A stretch of 64,000 bases of DNA from Aradus depressus (GCA_963662175.1 OY759217.1:9550562-9614561); one strand, 5' to 3'; counted from the stretch's first letter, positions 1 through 11,445 are shown. A program made the numbers and translations. Notes: generated by a model not told the origin, from the letters alone.

Positions 1-440
1 TATCATGCACCCTCCCGTCGGTCCTTTTAGTGAAGCAGTACAGTTCTCAATAATCATATCATGCACCCCCCCGTCGGTCCTTTTAGTGAAGCAGTACAGT
101 TCTCTATAATCATATCATGCACCCTCCCGTCGGTCCTTTTAGTGAAGCAGTACAGTTCTCAATAATCATATCATGCACCCTCCCGTCGGTCCTCTTAGTA
201 AAGCAGTACAGTTCTCAATAATCGTATCATGCACTCTCCCGTCGGTCCTTTTAGTGAAGCAGTACAGTTCTCAATAATCGTATCATGCACACTCCCGTCG
301 GTCCTTTTAGTGAAGCAGTACAGTTCTCAATAATCATATCATGCACCCTCCCGTCGGTCCTCTTAGTAAAGCAGTACAGTTCTCAATAATCATATCATAC
401 ACCCTCCCGTCGGTCCTTTTAGTGAAGCAGTACAGTTCTC
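1..440. repeat. 56-bp tandem repeat (minisatellite), ~7.9 copies
   Basis: The unit begins TATCATGCACCCTCCCGTCG and recurs every 56 bases with only scattered substitutions (for example C/T in the CCTCCCGTC segment and TTTTAG/CTCTTAG). It is cut by the left window edge, so the true array is longer. 56 is not a multiple of 3 and no coding potential is seen. The final unit runs into unrelated AT-rich sequence at about 441. Confidence 0.95.
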
Positions 441-550
441 TTGAAGTGTATAATGTATTTGTTTTTTAAACAAGTCATAACAAGTACTTTCTCAGAATAA
501 AATGTTGACCTCTTAAAATATTATTGTGTTTTTTTTTTTGTTTCCTTTCC

Positions 551-1075
551 TAATGGCTAAACTTTAATAAGATTCTAAACTAATGGCTAAACTTTAATAA
601 GAGACTAAACGGGTTACCTGTTTTTTTTTTTTTTTTTTTGTTTTTTTTTGCCCTTATTTTCGATGCATATTAGCCATGTCAGTGTGTTATCTAATTATTT
701 ACGACATCCATGGCCCCGGGAGGGAGTTCTATCTACGAAATAAAACTCACTCCCGGACGGGATTCGAACCCGCAAACCATGGTAAGACCATGCGACCAAA
801 GCCCTACGCTCTAGCCCGCGCGGCCACCATGGCTCCCGGGTTACCTGGGTTATTGAAGCTAAACATTGATAGAAAGCTAAACTAATGGCTAAACTTTAAT
901 AGAATGCTATACTTTAATAGGATGCTAAACTAATGGCTAAACTTTAATAAGAGGCTAAACAGGTTACCTGAGTTCTTGAAGCTAAACTTTATTAGAAAGC
1001 TAAACTAATGGCTAAACTTTAATAGGATGCTAAACTAATTGCTAAACTTTAATAGGAGGCTAAACATGTTACCTG
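551..1075. repeat. 30-bp CTAAAC-type tandem repeat, split by a SINE
   Basis: Units of the form TAATGGCTAAACTTTAATA plus a variable ATGCTAAAC-like end repeat with a ~30-base period at 551-620 and again at 847-1075. Some units carry an extra GGTTACCTG...TTGAAG segment. The array is interrupted by the SINE at 621-836 and reads continuously if the SINE and one copy of its target duplication are removed. Confidence 0.85.
621..836 (-). mobile_element. SINE-A, tRNA-derived SINE, with 11-bp target duplication
   Basis: On the minus strand this has a tRNA-like 5' region with a perfect RNA polymerase III B box (GGGTTCGAATCCCG), a body ending near GCATCGAAAATAAG, and a 3' poly-A (seen as poly-T at 621-650 on plus). 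An 11-base direct repeat, CGGGTTACCTG, flanks it exactly (610-620 and 837-847), the signature of LINE-driven retroposition. A second copy of the family lies at 52996-53210 in the opposite orientation, which defines the family boundaries independently. SINEs encode no protein and rely on a partner LINE. Confidence 0.93.
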
Positions 1076-1079
1076 GACT

Positions 1080-1510
1080 GTCTGATAAATTTCCAGCGAT
1101 AGGGCCAGGTCCAAAGACGGATACCAATAATACCAAGGTAGTGATTGACTTCATTTCTGGATCAAAAATATCAATGTAAATAAGTAGATCCAGGAATTAG
1201 AGGCTCAAGTGGATACAATCAATTGTTTATTTTAGAAATGAATCTAAATAGATACAGATATCCATCTAAGAAGAGAAGCCCGGTTCAATGTTAGACCTAT
1301 TTTAAAATTTTCTTTACCAAGAATTTCTTCATAGAATTAACCAAAGTAATATTATAAATTCACTTACAATCTATGTAGTTTAATACAAAACACTAAAGCG
1401 ACAAAACAAAGTTAAAAAATATATCAAACGTTTATTATAAGTCTAATGTACATGAAATTAAACTTTATTTTTATTAAATAGAAATATCTTACAGCATTAA
1501 AAATAGAAGT
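1080..1510. other. AT-rich sequence, no feature recognised
   Basis: No long ORF, tandem repeat or known element end seen between the 30-bp array and the SINE-B fragment. Confidence 0.5.
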
Positions 1511-1514
1511 ATCT

Positions 1515-1695
1515 TACATGAGCATGCCGTCCTTCGGATGGAACATTAAACGATGGTCCTGAGCCAATGCGATATCAGGTACTCATTAAAGAACCTTAAA
1601 GACTTTAGATAATTAAACCTGGATAGGCAAAATTTACTAAGACTCCCACAGTAGAGTCGGGCTCATGTCAACCAGAGAGACGAGTCACTCTCGCA
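1515..1695 (+). mobile_element. SINE-B body fragment (tRNA head missing)
   Basis: It carries the family's ordered body motifs: GTCCTTCGGATGGAACATTAA, GATGGTCCTGAGCC, TCAGGTACTCATTAA, AAATTTACTAAGACTCCC and GTCGGGCTCATG. The tRNA-derived head and the final CCCGGGCATGAGTC tail are absent. Compare the full copies at 3243-3571 and 54661-55015. Confidence 0.75.
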
Positions 1696-2095
1696 ATGGA
1701 ATAAGAAATAAACAGGATCAGAATTGACAACTAGTCAAACGTAGTGAGAGTAAGATTACTGATATTTGCTATAACAGAAAATATATTTAAATTTAACATG
1801 TGAATCACCGGCTATGTCCTTCCCCAGACTGAAATTATCAATAAACTTTAGGCTCCCTCTCCAAATCCAGTCGAGGGTAAAATTAAATAAATTCAAGTTA
1901 TGGAAACAATGTATTTAAAACATTACCTACAGAAGAATTTTCTCTCGAAGTTGTTGACTTGTCGGCGAGTAGATGAGAAAAGAATATTGTTATGTCATGA
2001 AAATGTAAAAATACATGAAATGTACACGTATTTGTTTAATCAGTTGGTTTTTTTAAATTATTTTTTACTTAGAGTGATCCTCCATTTAATATTCA
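1696..2095. other. AT-rich sequence, no feature recognised
   Basis: The stretch between the SINE-B fragment and the 14-bp array has no supported gene. The open frame running into the array is mostly an artefact of the array. Confidence 0.5.
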
Positions 2096-2097
2096 AG

Positions 2098-2861
2098 GGT
2101 CTGTGGCCGCTGGACTGTGGCCATAGGTTTGTGGCCGCAAGGCTGTGGCTGCCGGTCTGTGGCCGTTGGTTTGTGGACGCCAGGCTGTGGCCGCTTGTCT
2201 GTGGCCGCTGGTCTGTGGCCGCTGGGCTGTGGCTGCTGATCTGTGGCCGCTGGTCTTTGGCCGTTGGTTTGTGGCCGCTTGTCTGTGGCCGCTTGTCTAT
2301 GGCCGCTGGTCTTTGGCCGCTGAGCTGTGGCCGCTGGTCTATGGCTGCTGGTCTGTGGCCGCTGTTCTGTGGCCGTTGGTTTGTGGCTGCTGATCTGAGG
2401 ATGCTGGTCTGTGACCGCTGTTCTGTGGCCGCTGGGCTGTGGCTGCTGATCTGTGGCCGCTGGTCTTTGGCCGTTGGTTTGTGGCCGCTTGTCTGTGGCC
2501 GCTTGTCTATGGCCGCTGGTCTTTGGCCGCTGAGCTGTGGCCGCTGGTCTATGGCTGCTGGTCTGTGGCCGCTGTTCTGTGGCTGCTTGTATGTGGCCAT
2601 TAGGCTGTGGCGGCTGGTCTTTGGCCGTTAGGCTGTGGCCGCTGGGCTGTGGCTGCTGATCTGAGGATGCTGGTCTGTGACTGCTGTTCTGTGTTCGCTG
2701 GGCTGTGGCCGCTGGGCTGTGGCCGCTTGTCTGTGGCTGCTAGTCTGTCGCCGCTGGACTGTGGCTGCTGGACTGTGGCCGTTGGTTTGTGGCCGCTAGT
2801 CTGTGGCCACTGGTCTATGGTCGCTGGTCTGTGGCCACTAGGCTGTGGCCGCTGGTCTGTA
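2098..2861. repeat. 14-bp GC-rich minisatellite with 210-bp higher-order repeat
   Basis: The unit is CTGTGGCCGCTGGT with frequent variants (CTGTGGCTGCTGAT, CTTTGGCCGTTGGT). Because 14 is not a multiple of 3, three units encode a 14-residue repeat that stays open in several frames on both strands, giving apparent ORFs of up to ~240 codons that need not be genes. The variant order from 2221 recurs from 2431 (210 bases, 15 units), and a GATCTGAGGATGC variant recurs at ~2393 and ~2659. This shows block duplication on top of unit duplication. Confidence 0.93.
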
Positions 2862-2864
2862 TAC

Positions 2865-3242
2865 ACAGCTACATTTCTCCCATTAATTTTTTCATTTTTG
2901 AAACTTAGTAATTTCAGATGTTTCAGGAAGCACTCCCATCGTCAGTATTTATAATTTATTTGTTCTTTATGTCAACATCCTTCTCTTGACAAAATATTCT
3001 TCCAACAGATCATATATATATTGAGTGTATCTCTATGTTCAAATCTCAACTCAAAAGTTAAATCAAAGTCTTGACTAGAAAAGGATGTTGACATAAAAAA
3101 CAATTGAATTATAGATACTGACTACGGGAGACCTTCACGAATGGTCTGTAATTACAAATGTTTTAGAAACCAAAAAATAAATACGAGAAATGTGATACAT
3201 AATACATATAACTGAGAGGCATAATGTATATGAAATCAGAAG
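2865..3242. other. AT-rich spacer with imperfect inverted repeat
   Basis: ATGTCAACATCCTTCTCTTG (near 2970) and CTAGAAAAGGATGTTGACAT (near 3075) are approximate inverted copies about 100 bases apart, a possible small hairpin element. Nothing else recognised. Confidence 0.4.
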
Positions 3243-3571
3243 GAGCGCCGATAGCTTGGTGGAATGCATGCTTGCCTACTGAGCTTAAGATAGCGGGTTC
3301 GGAACCCGGCCGAGGCCCTTACGTTATTTTATCTGGGTGGTAAAAAAACATAAGCATGCTGTCCTACGGAAGGGACGTTAAGCGATGGTCCCGAGCCTGA
3401 ATGATGTCAGGTACTCGTTAAAAACAATTTTTATTCACCTAGAAAATTAAGGGCAAAATTTAGGACTCCCATAGTAGAATCCGGCTCATGTTCACCAGAG
3501 TTACGAAAAGGCGCTCTGTTAGTAGGCGATATGAGGTTAAAGCCCGGGCATGAGTCATAATAACTATTTAA
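3243..3571 (+). mobile_element. SINE-B, near full-length tRNA-derived SINE
   Basis: The tRNA-like head is GCGCCGATAGCTTGGTGG (A-box region) followed by GCGGGTTCGGAACCCG (B-box region). The body is AAGGGACGTTAAGCGATGG, TCAGGTACTCGTTAA and AATTTAGGACTCCC. The tail is GGCGATATGAGG ... AAGCCCGGGCATGAGTCATAA. It is colinear with the minus-strand copy at 54661-55015. No clear target duplication was found here. Confidence 0.88.
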
Positions 3572-3900
3572 CTTTATATTCAGACCCCCTTACACAATCC
3601 AAAAGTTATAACTATTTTAGATAATTATTGCTTTAATATATATACCTATATATATATTTTTTTTTTTCTGGGGCAGGCGTAGCGTAACTACCAAGTTTAT
3701 TAACGACAGTCTATCTGCAGGTTGCCAAAGTGCAACGTACAGGTCATCGATGCGAACATGAATTACTAGTGTCCGGAGTTGTGTGAAAGAAGCATAAGCC
3801 TATAAAAAATTCCATGTCTTTGACCAGCAATTAAATGAAAAATATTCTTTATTCTGAGACATTCCATTAAGAAGAATAACATAAGAAATAAACAAAAGAA
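3572..3900. other. Unassigned sequence with T-tract
   Basis: Contains a TATATA/T-tract near 3640-3670 followed by GC-balanced sequence with no recognised similarity in this window. Confidence 0.4.
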
Positions 3901-4236
3901 TACATGTATTATCAAATTGAAAAGGAAACCAACACGACTTTTTTAAATTTATATTGTTCATTTTTTATTTAAAAAAAAAAAAAAAATGAAGAGAATATGT
4001 GATGTGGGGTTGTAATAGGAGTTTCTTAGATCAACCGCGTTTTTACGAATCACTCCCCCCTCCCAAGTTATAAAACTGTGATTGAAGGACCCCTCAAATT
4101 TTTTCCCGGGCTAGAACAATTTTTAATTTTTGAGAAACTTTTTTTTCAGTTTTTTATTTATTTTTTTTTTTCACACCATTCTAGGTTAATGTTTTAAAAA
4201 TTATAAGACAGATTGATGGACGAACGACGTGAATTT
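3901..4236. repeat. ~335-bp direct repeat, copy 1
   Basis: Nearly base-for-base identical to 12342-12676, including the A-tract, TTTTTCCCGGGCTAGAAC and the end GACGAACGACGTGAATTT. It differs only in homopolymer lengths and a few substitutions. The outer flanks of the two copies do not match. The copies lack TG...CA ends and no primer-binding site is apparent, so an LTR identity is not supported; it could be a recently copied dispersed repeat or a gene-conversion tract. Confidence 0.85.
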
Positions 4237-4951
4237 AGAGACAAAGTTAGGAAATTTAGAGACCAATTTAAGTAGTAAGATTGACGAAAATACAAAATTC
4301 ATGAAAAATATGGCGACAAATTTAAGTAGGAGCATAGGCAATTTCGAAAGAAATCAAAGTGTAATCGAAAGGTGTGATAATAGTATAGAGAATATAGAAG
4401 ATCAAAATAAAGTAGAAAATATTGAAAATAAGAGCAAAGAGGGAAAGGAAAAAGAAACAATCTTAGAGATTTTGGTAGAGGAAGTCAAAATAGTTTCGGA
4501 AATTAGCTCTGGAAATAATTTAGAAATTAGGAGTATAGATTTAGTAGTTAAAAATAAATTTCAAAGTAGAGTAAAATCGGTAAGAAAATTTCTTTCCAAG
4601 GAAGAAGTTGTGATGAATTATCATTTAGAGCAAATTAATGTAGAAGTAAGAAAATATGAGAGTGTGGATGTCTTGCCGTATGGATGGAGAGTGGACTTGA
4701 CAGAAATATTATATAGGACAGCTGACGGGTTCGAAAAAATGTTTAGGGCAAAACACAGACAAACCGAACAGATAACTTTTAAAATAAGGGGAAATGAAAA
4801 AAATGACGCAGTATTGACAGACAGACTACGCAAAATTTTATTTAGTAGGGGGGGGGGAAGATATTTGAAGACATTATACGGCGCGGCATTAGAAAAAAAG
4901 CAGGAGGCCCATCTAAGGCTCTGCAATGATAATTGTATCAGCCGAACTTAA
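4217..4951 (+). CDS. Unidentified coiled-coil ORF, possibly gag-like, degenerate
   Basis: The frame is open from the stop at 4214-4216 to the stop at 4949-4951 (about 244 codons) but has no ATG at its 5' end. An ATG at 4216 in another frame reads only ~19 codons (MDERREFRDKVRKFRDQFK) before a stop, suggesting a frameshift. The N-terminal third is a charged heptad-like coiled coil (NLETKLGNLETNLSSKIDEN). The middle is Glu/Lys/Asn-rich. The C-terminal half is more globular (VLPYGWRVDLTEILYR, then RLRKILFSRGGGRYLKTLYG). Its start abuts the 335-bp repeat. N-terminal coiled coils occur in retroelement gag proteins, but no zinc knuckle, protease or polymerase follows. I do not recognise the protein; a relic of a repeat-encoded gene is most likely. 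Confidence 0.35.
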   Translation, partial: WTNDVNLETKLGNLETNLSSKIDENTKFMKNMATNLSRSIGNFERNQSVIERCDNSIENIEDQNKVENIENKSKEGKEKETILEILVEEVKIVSEISSGNNLEIRSIDLVVKNKFQSRVKSVRKFLSKEEVVMNYHLEQINVEVRKYESVDVLPYGWRVDLTEILYRTADGFEKMFRAKHRQTEQITFKIRGNEKNDAVLTDRLRKILFSRGGGRYLKTLYGAALEKKQEAHLRLCNDNCISRT

Positions 4952-6309
4952 AGTAAGTAACCATTTTTGAAACTCGAATGAGTTATAGACAATAACAGAC
5001 AGACAAACTGAATAAAACTATAGACAAACACTGACAAAACTATGGATGAATGAAATTTAGAATAAATGAAATGAAGAATGAATGAATATACATATTTTAT
5101 AGATGGAATTTATTGTGAAATGAACATACCATTGTTGTCATATGAAATTATAAGAGGTTAATATAGGTTTAGGAAATATTATATTTTGTTTGTTTATTTA
5201 TGTTGAATTAGATTGTTGTGATGAACGTTAGTTCGTTCAGTAATGTTGAATCGATCCGGCTGGATCGATTATCAGATCGAATTAGTGCAAGGAATACACA
5301 ACCTAGTTCATGAACTTTTACACCGGATCCATTGGAAGGATTAGGAGTTAATATACCAATTGATTGTTTTCAAGTAAGAATATTAGATTTTTTCTGAGGA
5401 TAAATTCTCTTTTTGAATTGATAGGTTTATTTAAATAATTTTCGTCCATGGCTTTATATCTGATATCTTCTGGTATATTTTTTTTAAAGAATTTTCCTTT
5501 TATAGAAAGTTTACTCCGATAGTTAAGGATGAGATTAGACATGGATTTGTTTAAGATATAGAGTTAGATTTTTTTTATTTAGGATTGGGGAATTTATTTA
5601 TTATTAGTATGTAATTAATAAATCGAGAATGTATGATGAATAAATGAAGTAGATTAGTCGTTTTTTTTTAGTAGTTAATAAGCAGGCGGAGACAAGTTGA
5701 TCCCCTGCCAATAAGCAGGCGGAGACAATTAGGTCTCTTGCAGTATTTGGCGTCTGCACTTTGCCCAGCCTAAAACAGTAGCAGGGAACTAGCCCGATCT
5801 CCCCGAAGCTTGATGCGCTTCCTGTATGTCGAGTCACAGGACTGGTTCCCGACGGAGCTGTCGCTTGGTGTCGGAGAGAGAGAGTGCAGATTGCCTCCTC
5901 TCTTTGGCATTGGGGGTCAGTATCTGGAAGGAACGGTCCAACTAGGGGCCAGAGAAGGATTTTTAGCTGATCCTGTGGGAGCCGCACCCAGCAAATCTCT
6001 AGGAACACTTAGACAAAGCTAATACACACAAAACATACATTATTTCGGGGATTTATGATTTATTTGATACATTTATGTTACACCGTACGGACAACACAAC
6101 ATTAAGAAACGAAATCATTTTACATTACTCAACTTACACAATACACAGGAGGGGATTTTGTATTATTTTGCATTTTTTATGATTTTATTTCTATATAGTG
6201 TAGATATGTTAATTTAGGATTAGAGGAATATATGCTTGTATGAAAGAAGTTGTGAGTGAATGATCGCGAAAAAAGGGGGGAGACAGTATATATATACATT
6301 TTTTATGTT
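4952..6309. other. Degenerate purine-rich stretch, no gene supported
   Basis: The plus strand remains strongly A/G-rich, continuing the composition of the upstream ORF. A GC-richer block at 5690-6010 contains two copies of AATAAGCAGGCGGAGACAA (near 5680 and 5712) and is open on both strands for ~130 and ~70 codons without recognisable motifs. Confidence 0.4.
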
Positions 6310-7254
6310 GTGCAGCCTATTAACACACATACCTCTATTATTTTTGCAATTTCCCATAAGCGGATTTGTACAGTATTTCTAACACACATACCACTATTAT
6401 TTTTTGCATTTTCCCATAAGTGGATTTGTGCAGCCATTTCTAACATACCTACCACTATTATTTTTGCATTTTCCCATAAGCGGATTTGTGCAGCCATTTC
6501 TAACATACCTACCACTATTATTTTTGCATTTTCCCATAAGTGGATTTGTGCAGCCATTTCTAACATACCTACCACTATTATTTTTGCATTTTCCCATAAG
6601 CGGATTTGTGCAGCCATTTCTAACACACATACCACTATTATTTTTGCATTTTCCCATAAGTGGATTTGTACAGCATTTCTAACATACATACCACTATTAT
6701 TTTTGCATTTTCCCATAAGTGGATTTGTGCAGCCATTTCTAACATACCTACCACTATTATTTTTGCATTTTCCCATAAGCGGATTTGTGCAGCCATTTCT
6801 AACACACATACCACTATTATTTTTGCATTTTCCCATAAGTGGATTTGTGCAGCCATTTCTAACATACATACCACTATTATTTTTGCATTTTCCCATAAGT
6901 GGATTTGTGCAGTCATTTCTAACATACCTACCACTATTATTTTTGCATTTTCCCATAAGTGGATTTGTGCAGCCATTTCTAACATACCTACCACTATTAT
7001 TTTTGCATTTTCCCATAAGCGGATTTGTGCAGCCATTTCTAACATACCTACCACTATTATTTTTGCATTTTCCCATAAGTGGATTTGTGCAGTCATTTCT
7101 AACATACCTACCACTATTATTTTTGCATTGTCCCATAAGTGGATTTGTGCAGCCATTTCTAACATACCTACCACTATTATTTATGCATTTTCCAATAAGC
7201 GGATTTGTGCAGCCTTTCTAACACATACCTCCATTAATTTGGCATTGACCCATA
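6310..7254. repeat. 60-bp minisatellite, ~15 copies, open in several frames on both strands
   Basis: The unit reads CATTTTCCCATAAGTGGATT ... AACATACCTACCACTATT and recurs every 60 bases (59 in two units). As 60 is divisible by 3 the array gives 20-residue repeats, for example HFPISGFVQPFLTYLPLLFL on plus and GKCKNNSGRYVRNGCTNPLM on minus. Variation alternates between AAGCGG/AAGTGG and CATACCT/CACACAT. Substitutions show no preference for silent positions in any one frame that I can see, so the open frames probably follow from the period and lack of stops rather than from coding. Confidence 0.93.
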
Positions 7255-9480
7255 AGTTAGTTTCTTACATCAGTACGTTTATCTTTATTATACATATATG
7301 TAAGACCATAGGGAGTGGAAGATTAGTAGATTTGCTGGCAAGTATTTTTTAGTTTTTTTTTTTAAGGGTAGAGAATGAAAAGATGATGATTATTCGCGGG
7401 AAGAATTAAGAATTTTATAAATAGTTTCATCTAGATATGTTTGTTTGAGATAAAAGGGGATATAATATAATTAATAATAAAATAATTAGAATACATGGGG
7501 ATACATTTTTTCTTTGAGACTTACAAGACGTTACTGAAAACTTAGATATTGAGGAAGTTATTTGGAAGTTAGAGCTATTAGAGAATAGATAGCTAGATAT
7601 TTATTTTTTTTGTGAGATAGCCTACCCAAGGAAGGGAGGATCCACATTTTCTGCGACGATATATGAGAATTATAATCTACGATGATATAAGAGGTTATTA
7701 GGGATTTTTTTTTGATATTAGGAAGTTGAAGTTTTTTTTTTGAGCTATAGGAGAAGTTAGGGAATGGGCGAAGGCCTAGGTAACGTCGAAATAATGGGAT
7801 AAGGAATATTTATACTTTGTAGGGGGGAATTTTGTAACTTGAGAAGTTGACATAGGAAGTTGAATTCTATTTGAACCAAAGATATAGGAGGAAATATTTA
7901 GAAAATGAAGATGAGGGATGATGAACTGAATTTCGAAAGGCAACCCAATTATAATTGTTTTTGTTTATGATTTCAAGAAGAATATAAATTTAATTTTGCG
8001 ATTAAGATAGAAAGAAAGATGGAAAGTAAGAAAAGATATTAAGTGGTGAAACGGCAATATAATAATTAAATATAATTTTTGTTTGTTCTGGTACATATGT
8101 CCAAAGGATAGTAATTACAGTAAAGTTTGCATTTAGGTAATAATATGTTCAATATTTTTTTATATATGGAAATTAAAGACAATTTTTTTTGTCTTTCGCT
8201 CGTACAATTTGTAAACGACTGAGCTCAGTTTATAATTAGTTGTAAGAAAATTTTGTTGACCAATGTAATTTAATTTTTTTGAAAATGACGGTGAATGGTG
8301 AAAAATGAAGTGACAAGTGCGAGATGAATTTTTTTTGAGGTTGTTGTGAGTGATAGAGACACCCGAAGGTGCCGGTTCACGACGACCAAATGGAGGAGGA
8401 CTAAGCGCAGATGAAGAAGGGACCTGTTGAACAAAAACCGCGTTTCCAGAAACACAATCTTTGTCTTGAAAAGTGGAAGAAGGCAAAATGTAATGTAAAC
8501 AAGCCCGTTGCCAAGACAACTGATGTTGAAGCAACGTTAATTTTTTTGGAACCAATTTAGATAAGGAAAAAGAAAATAAAGAAGAAAGAAACCTAAAGAT
8601 GAAGAAAATAAAAATAGAAAATCAACAGGAAGAAAGTAAGAACAACTTTAAAAGAAATAAAAGGAAGAAAAGGTAGCTTTAGGCCTAACCTTACAGTTAT
8701 CAACTAACATTTTGTACATCAATTACACGATCCACCGACTTCAAAATGAAACCAAATTTTCAGAAGGGACTAATTTAACACCCAGGAACAAAATGAAACA
8801 GCTAAAAGAAGAAGGAATGAAGAAAATTTGAGGAAATTATAAGCAAACATAAGAAAAGATCAATAATTAAAAAACGAGTCGGTAGAAGGTTTTGGAAATT
8901 TTTAGAAAAGTTAATTATTAAAAAGAATTTGAAAAAGGAAAAGAAGAGAAAAACTGCTCACATCAGATGGAAAAGCCAGCTCAAAATTTTGAAAAGGAAG
9001 CATGTTCCAAAAGTGATCCAATAATGTAGGACGGATCCAATCTAAACCAGTATAAATGATCTGAAGGTGTATAGCACAAAATTTACATGCTATTTTCGAG
9101 AAATGAAGAAGCCAAAATAAAAAAAGAAAAGCTACAGAAAAAACATGCAATATTTAATAAGAAAGAAGCAAAAGGAACCAGGGAAGAAAATGAAAAAAAA
9201 AAGTTTATATTTAAGAAAAACAAGAAACGGAAAACAAAAGACATCCGAATCTGCCGACCCACAAGGCAGTGAAACAGCAAAAAGTCAGTCTATGCTGGGT
9301 TCTGGTGGAGGTGGAACCGGCGAGAGACTAGTCTCTAATTTTTTTAGACAAAATGTGTAAAAAGTTGTGAGTGACAATTGAAAGTGAGTAAAAGTGACCG
9401 GTAAAGGGTTGAAGGGATGTGGAGAAAGTGTGAACTCCAAAATGTGTGTTAAAAAAAGTAAAGTAAATTGTTTATATGTT
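7255..9480. other. Purine-biased AT-rich stretch, degenerate
   Basis: The plus strand is strongly A/G-rich throughout (runs such as AAGAAGAAAGAAACC), continuing the asymmetry seen from 4217. Minus frames of up to 131 codons at 8160-8555 have no recognisable domain, and a plus frame at 9145-9360 ends in a Gly/Ser-rich segment. This may be the remains of one long element between the two 335-bp repeats, but no polymerase or transposase motif survives. Confidence 0.35.
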
Positions 9481-11440
9481 CAAGGGTGACGTCACCAGGT
9501 AATATACATTTTGTATATAATTTTCAATATGGCCACTTTAATTTTCAAATTTATAAATTTTTTTCTTAGTAAAGCCAGATTATTTATAAACATGTTTTAA
9601 TTTCTTTTTAATTTCCCCATATCTCTCTCAATGAAATTCAAATTTCAAAACTCATAGGCCTTGCGGACCCCAATACCTTTGGAGGTGAGTACCAACTTCT
9701 CGGGACACAATAGTTATAATTAACATTTTATTTTAGAATCATACCGGGAAACAATTTTGATTTTTATTGGTACCGTTAACGTAAATTCCAAGAATGAACA
9801 GAGTTAGTTATGATATATATATATATATTTTTTTTATTCTGAAAGTCTGAAACCAAATTAAATTCATTTTTTATTTTTTATTTAGTCAATTTGATATAAA
9901 TGAAGGCTTAGATATAATAATAATCCTTTCAGGTGGCACCACCGACTGACATCACTCCAGAGATATGGTGTAGATTATTGAGCTCCCAGTAGGAATAATG
10001 CTCTTTTACAAGAAGTGCGACTCCAGACCTCCCGTCCGCTCGATTCCCTGTCAGTTCAGTGTCCAATTATTTGTCTCAAGTGTAAACTAAGCTGTATACA
10101 TACATATATTTATTTTTATTTTTCAGATTCTGCAGTTTGCAAAATAATGTCTCCCTTCAAGTTCTGTGTGTCTAAAGTCCCCGCAGTTTCTAATTCGATT
10201 AGCCTGAAATGTCTGAGGGTGAGAGTAATAGATTTAGCGAGATTGACGATGTTTTGCTTCGACCCGACAGAGCCGATGAAGGAGAATAACAAACGGACAA
10301 TGATCGTGGCGCCAGTCGATATGGAGCTTTAATACATTCCAGACAATAATTATATTGACATCGAATCCAAGCAGTAGAGCTCATTTCATCACAAATCAAC
10401 TAATATTTGAATATTGACCACTCAGATTTTCATGACTTTCCGTGCATATCTACCTAGCAAGAATATTAAAAAGTATTCTAATTTTTTTTAACAATATTTT
10501 CAGATATATGAGCTTATAAAAACCGGTCAATTACGAGTCGGGGTTTTATTTATGGGTTATTGTGGGTTTTATTAATGCTATTTTCATGCTCTAGACCAAA
10601 TAGTTTCCAAATGCGTCTGAGGGGCCCAAAACGGTACCGAAATTGAACACTTTGCCGAACTTTCAGAACACCATTTTGAATTTTTTAAATATTACCAAAA
10701 AAAAAAGTTTTTTCCTATTCCACTTGATGACACCTTTTCATACAAACTCCATATAATTTTTTTGACATCAAGATTTTTGATTTATGTTTACACACCAAAA
10801 TTATGAGTCTAATACAAAAATTGGAATTTATCCAGATTGAAGGCATTAGCTCACATGATATATATTTTAATTATTGTAGATTACATGACAGTTTAAGGCT
10901 AGGACAGACAGAATAGTGAGAACAATGGAACCTTTAGGCACAGAACCCTAAAAAGTATCCTAAAATGGGCAGAACTAAAAAAAATATAGTTAAACTTCCA
11001 TGAAACGAGGCGAAGCTTAATTACGTTTAAATTTTTTTTTTTTTTTTCACATGAAAAATTAAACTATTTTAAAGAATTAAAAATTGGGGTTCTAATTCAA
11101 TCAAATATATAATATATTTAGAAGCACGAAATTTCAAAAATGTTATTATGTAATTAATGGTAATTTGGATTTTTTTTGAATTATGGTAATTTCAAAACTT
11201 AAATACATGTTGCATGTTTTATCTCCTCTTTATAAGCTAATGTTTCTGAAAATTGTGCTGAAACACTTATGTACTTTATGTAATCTCACTATATATGTAC
11301 AGAAAATGATTAAAATCTAAGATGTTTTAACTTTAGTTCATCGACTGATTTGAAATGATATGGCCTCTGTTTAAAATTTCAAATGAACTTTCATTATTCA
11401 ATTGCACTTCAAATTATGTTTTAATTTTGCACCACTAATC
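9481..11440. other. AT-rich spacer with one exon-like segment
   Basis: Strand asymmetry disappears after ~9480. A short stretch at ~10890-10960 (GACAGACAGAATAG ... AGAACCCTAAAAAG) resembles 3' ends of arthropod retroposons I remember, but that is weak. The rest holds A/T tracts only. Confidence 0.35.
10127..10332 (+). other. Possible terminal exon of unknown gene
   Basis: A pyrimidine-rich tract ending TTTATTTTTCAG (to 10126) looks like a 3' splice site. The following frame stays open for ~67 codons to TAA (10330-10332), with balanced codon use unlike the AT-rich surroundings (residues include RVRVIDLARLTMFCFDPTEP). No domain is recognised and no upstream exon could be identified. A chance frame or part of an old transposon is equally possible. 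Confidence 0.2.
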
Positions 11441-11445
11441 ATTTG

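Noticed and set aside
2058..2600. Minus-strand Pro/Gln-rich repeat protein of ~180 codons
   Set aside because: It is a by-product of the 14-bp minisatellite, which is open in several frames on both strands; no start context or flanking coding sequence.
3245..3312. Functional tRNA gene
   Set aside because: The tRNA-like stretch continues into the SINE-B body and is shared with other SINE-B copies; the cloverleaf is imperfect.
6256..7352. Long hydrophobic repeat proteins on the plus strand and Asn/Gly-rich ones on the minus strand
   Set aside because: All derive from the 60-bp array whose period is a multiple of three; variation among units shows no visible coding constraint.
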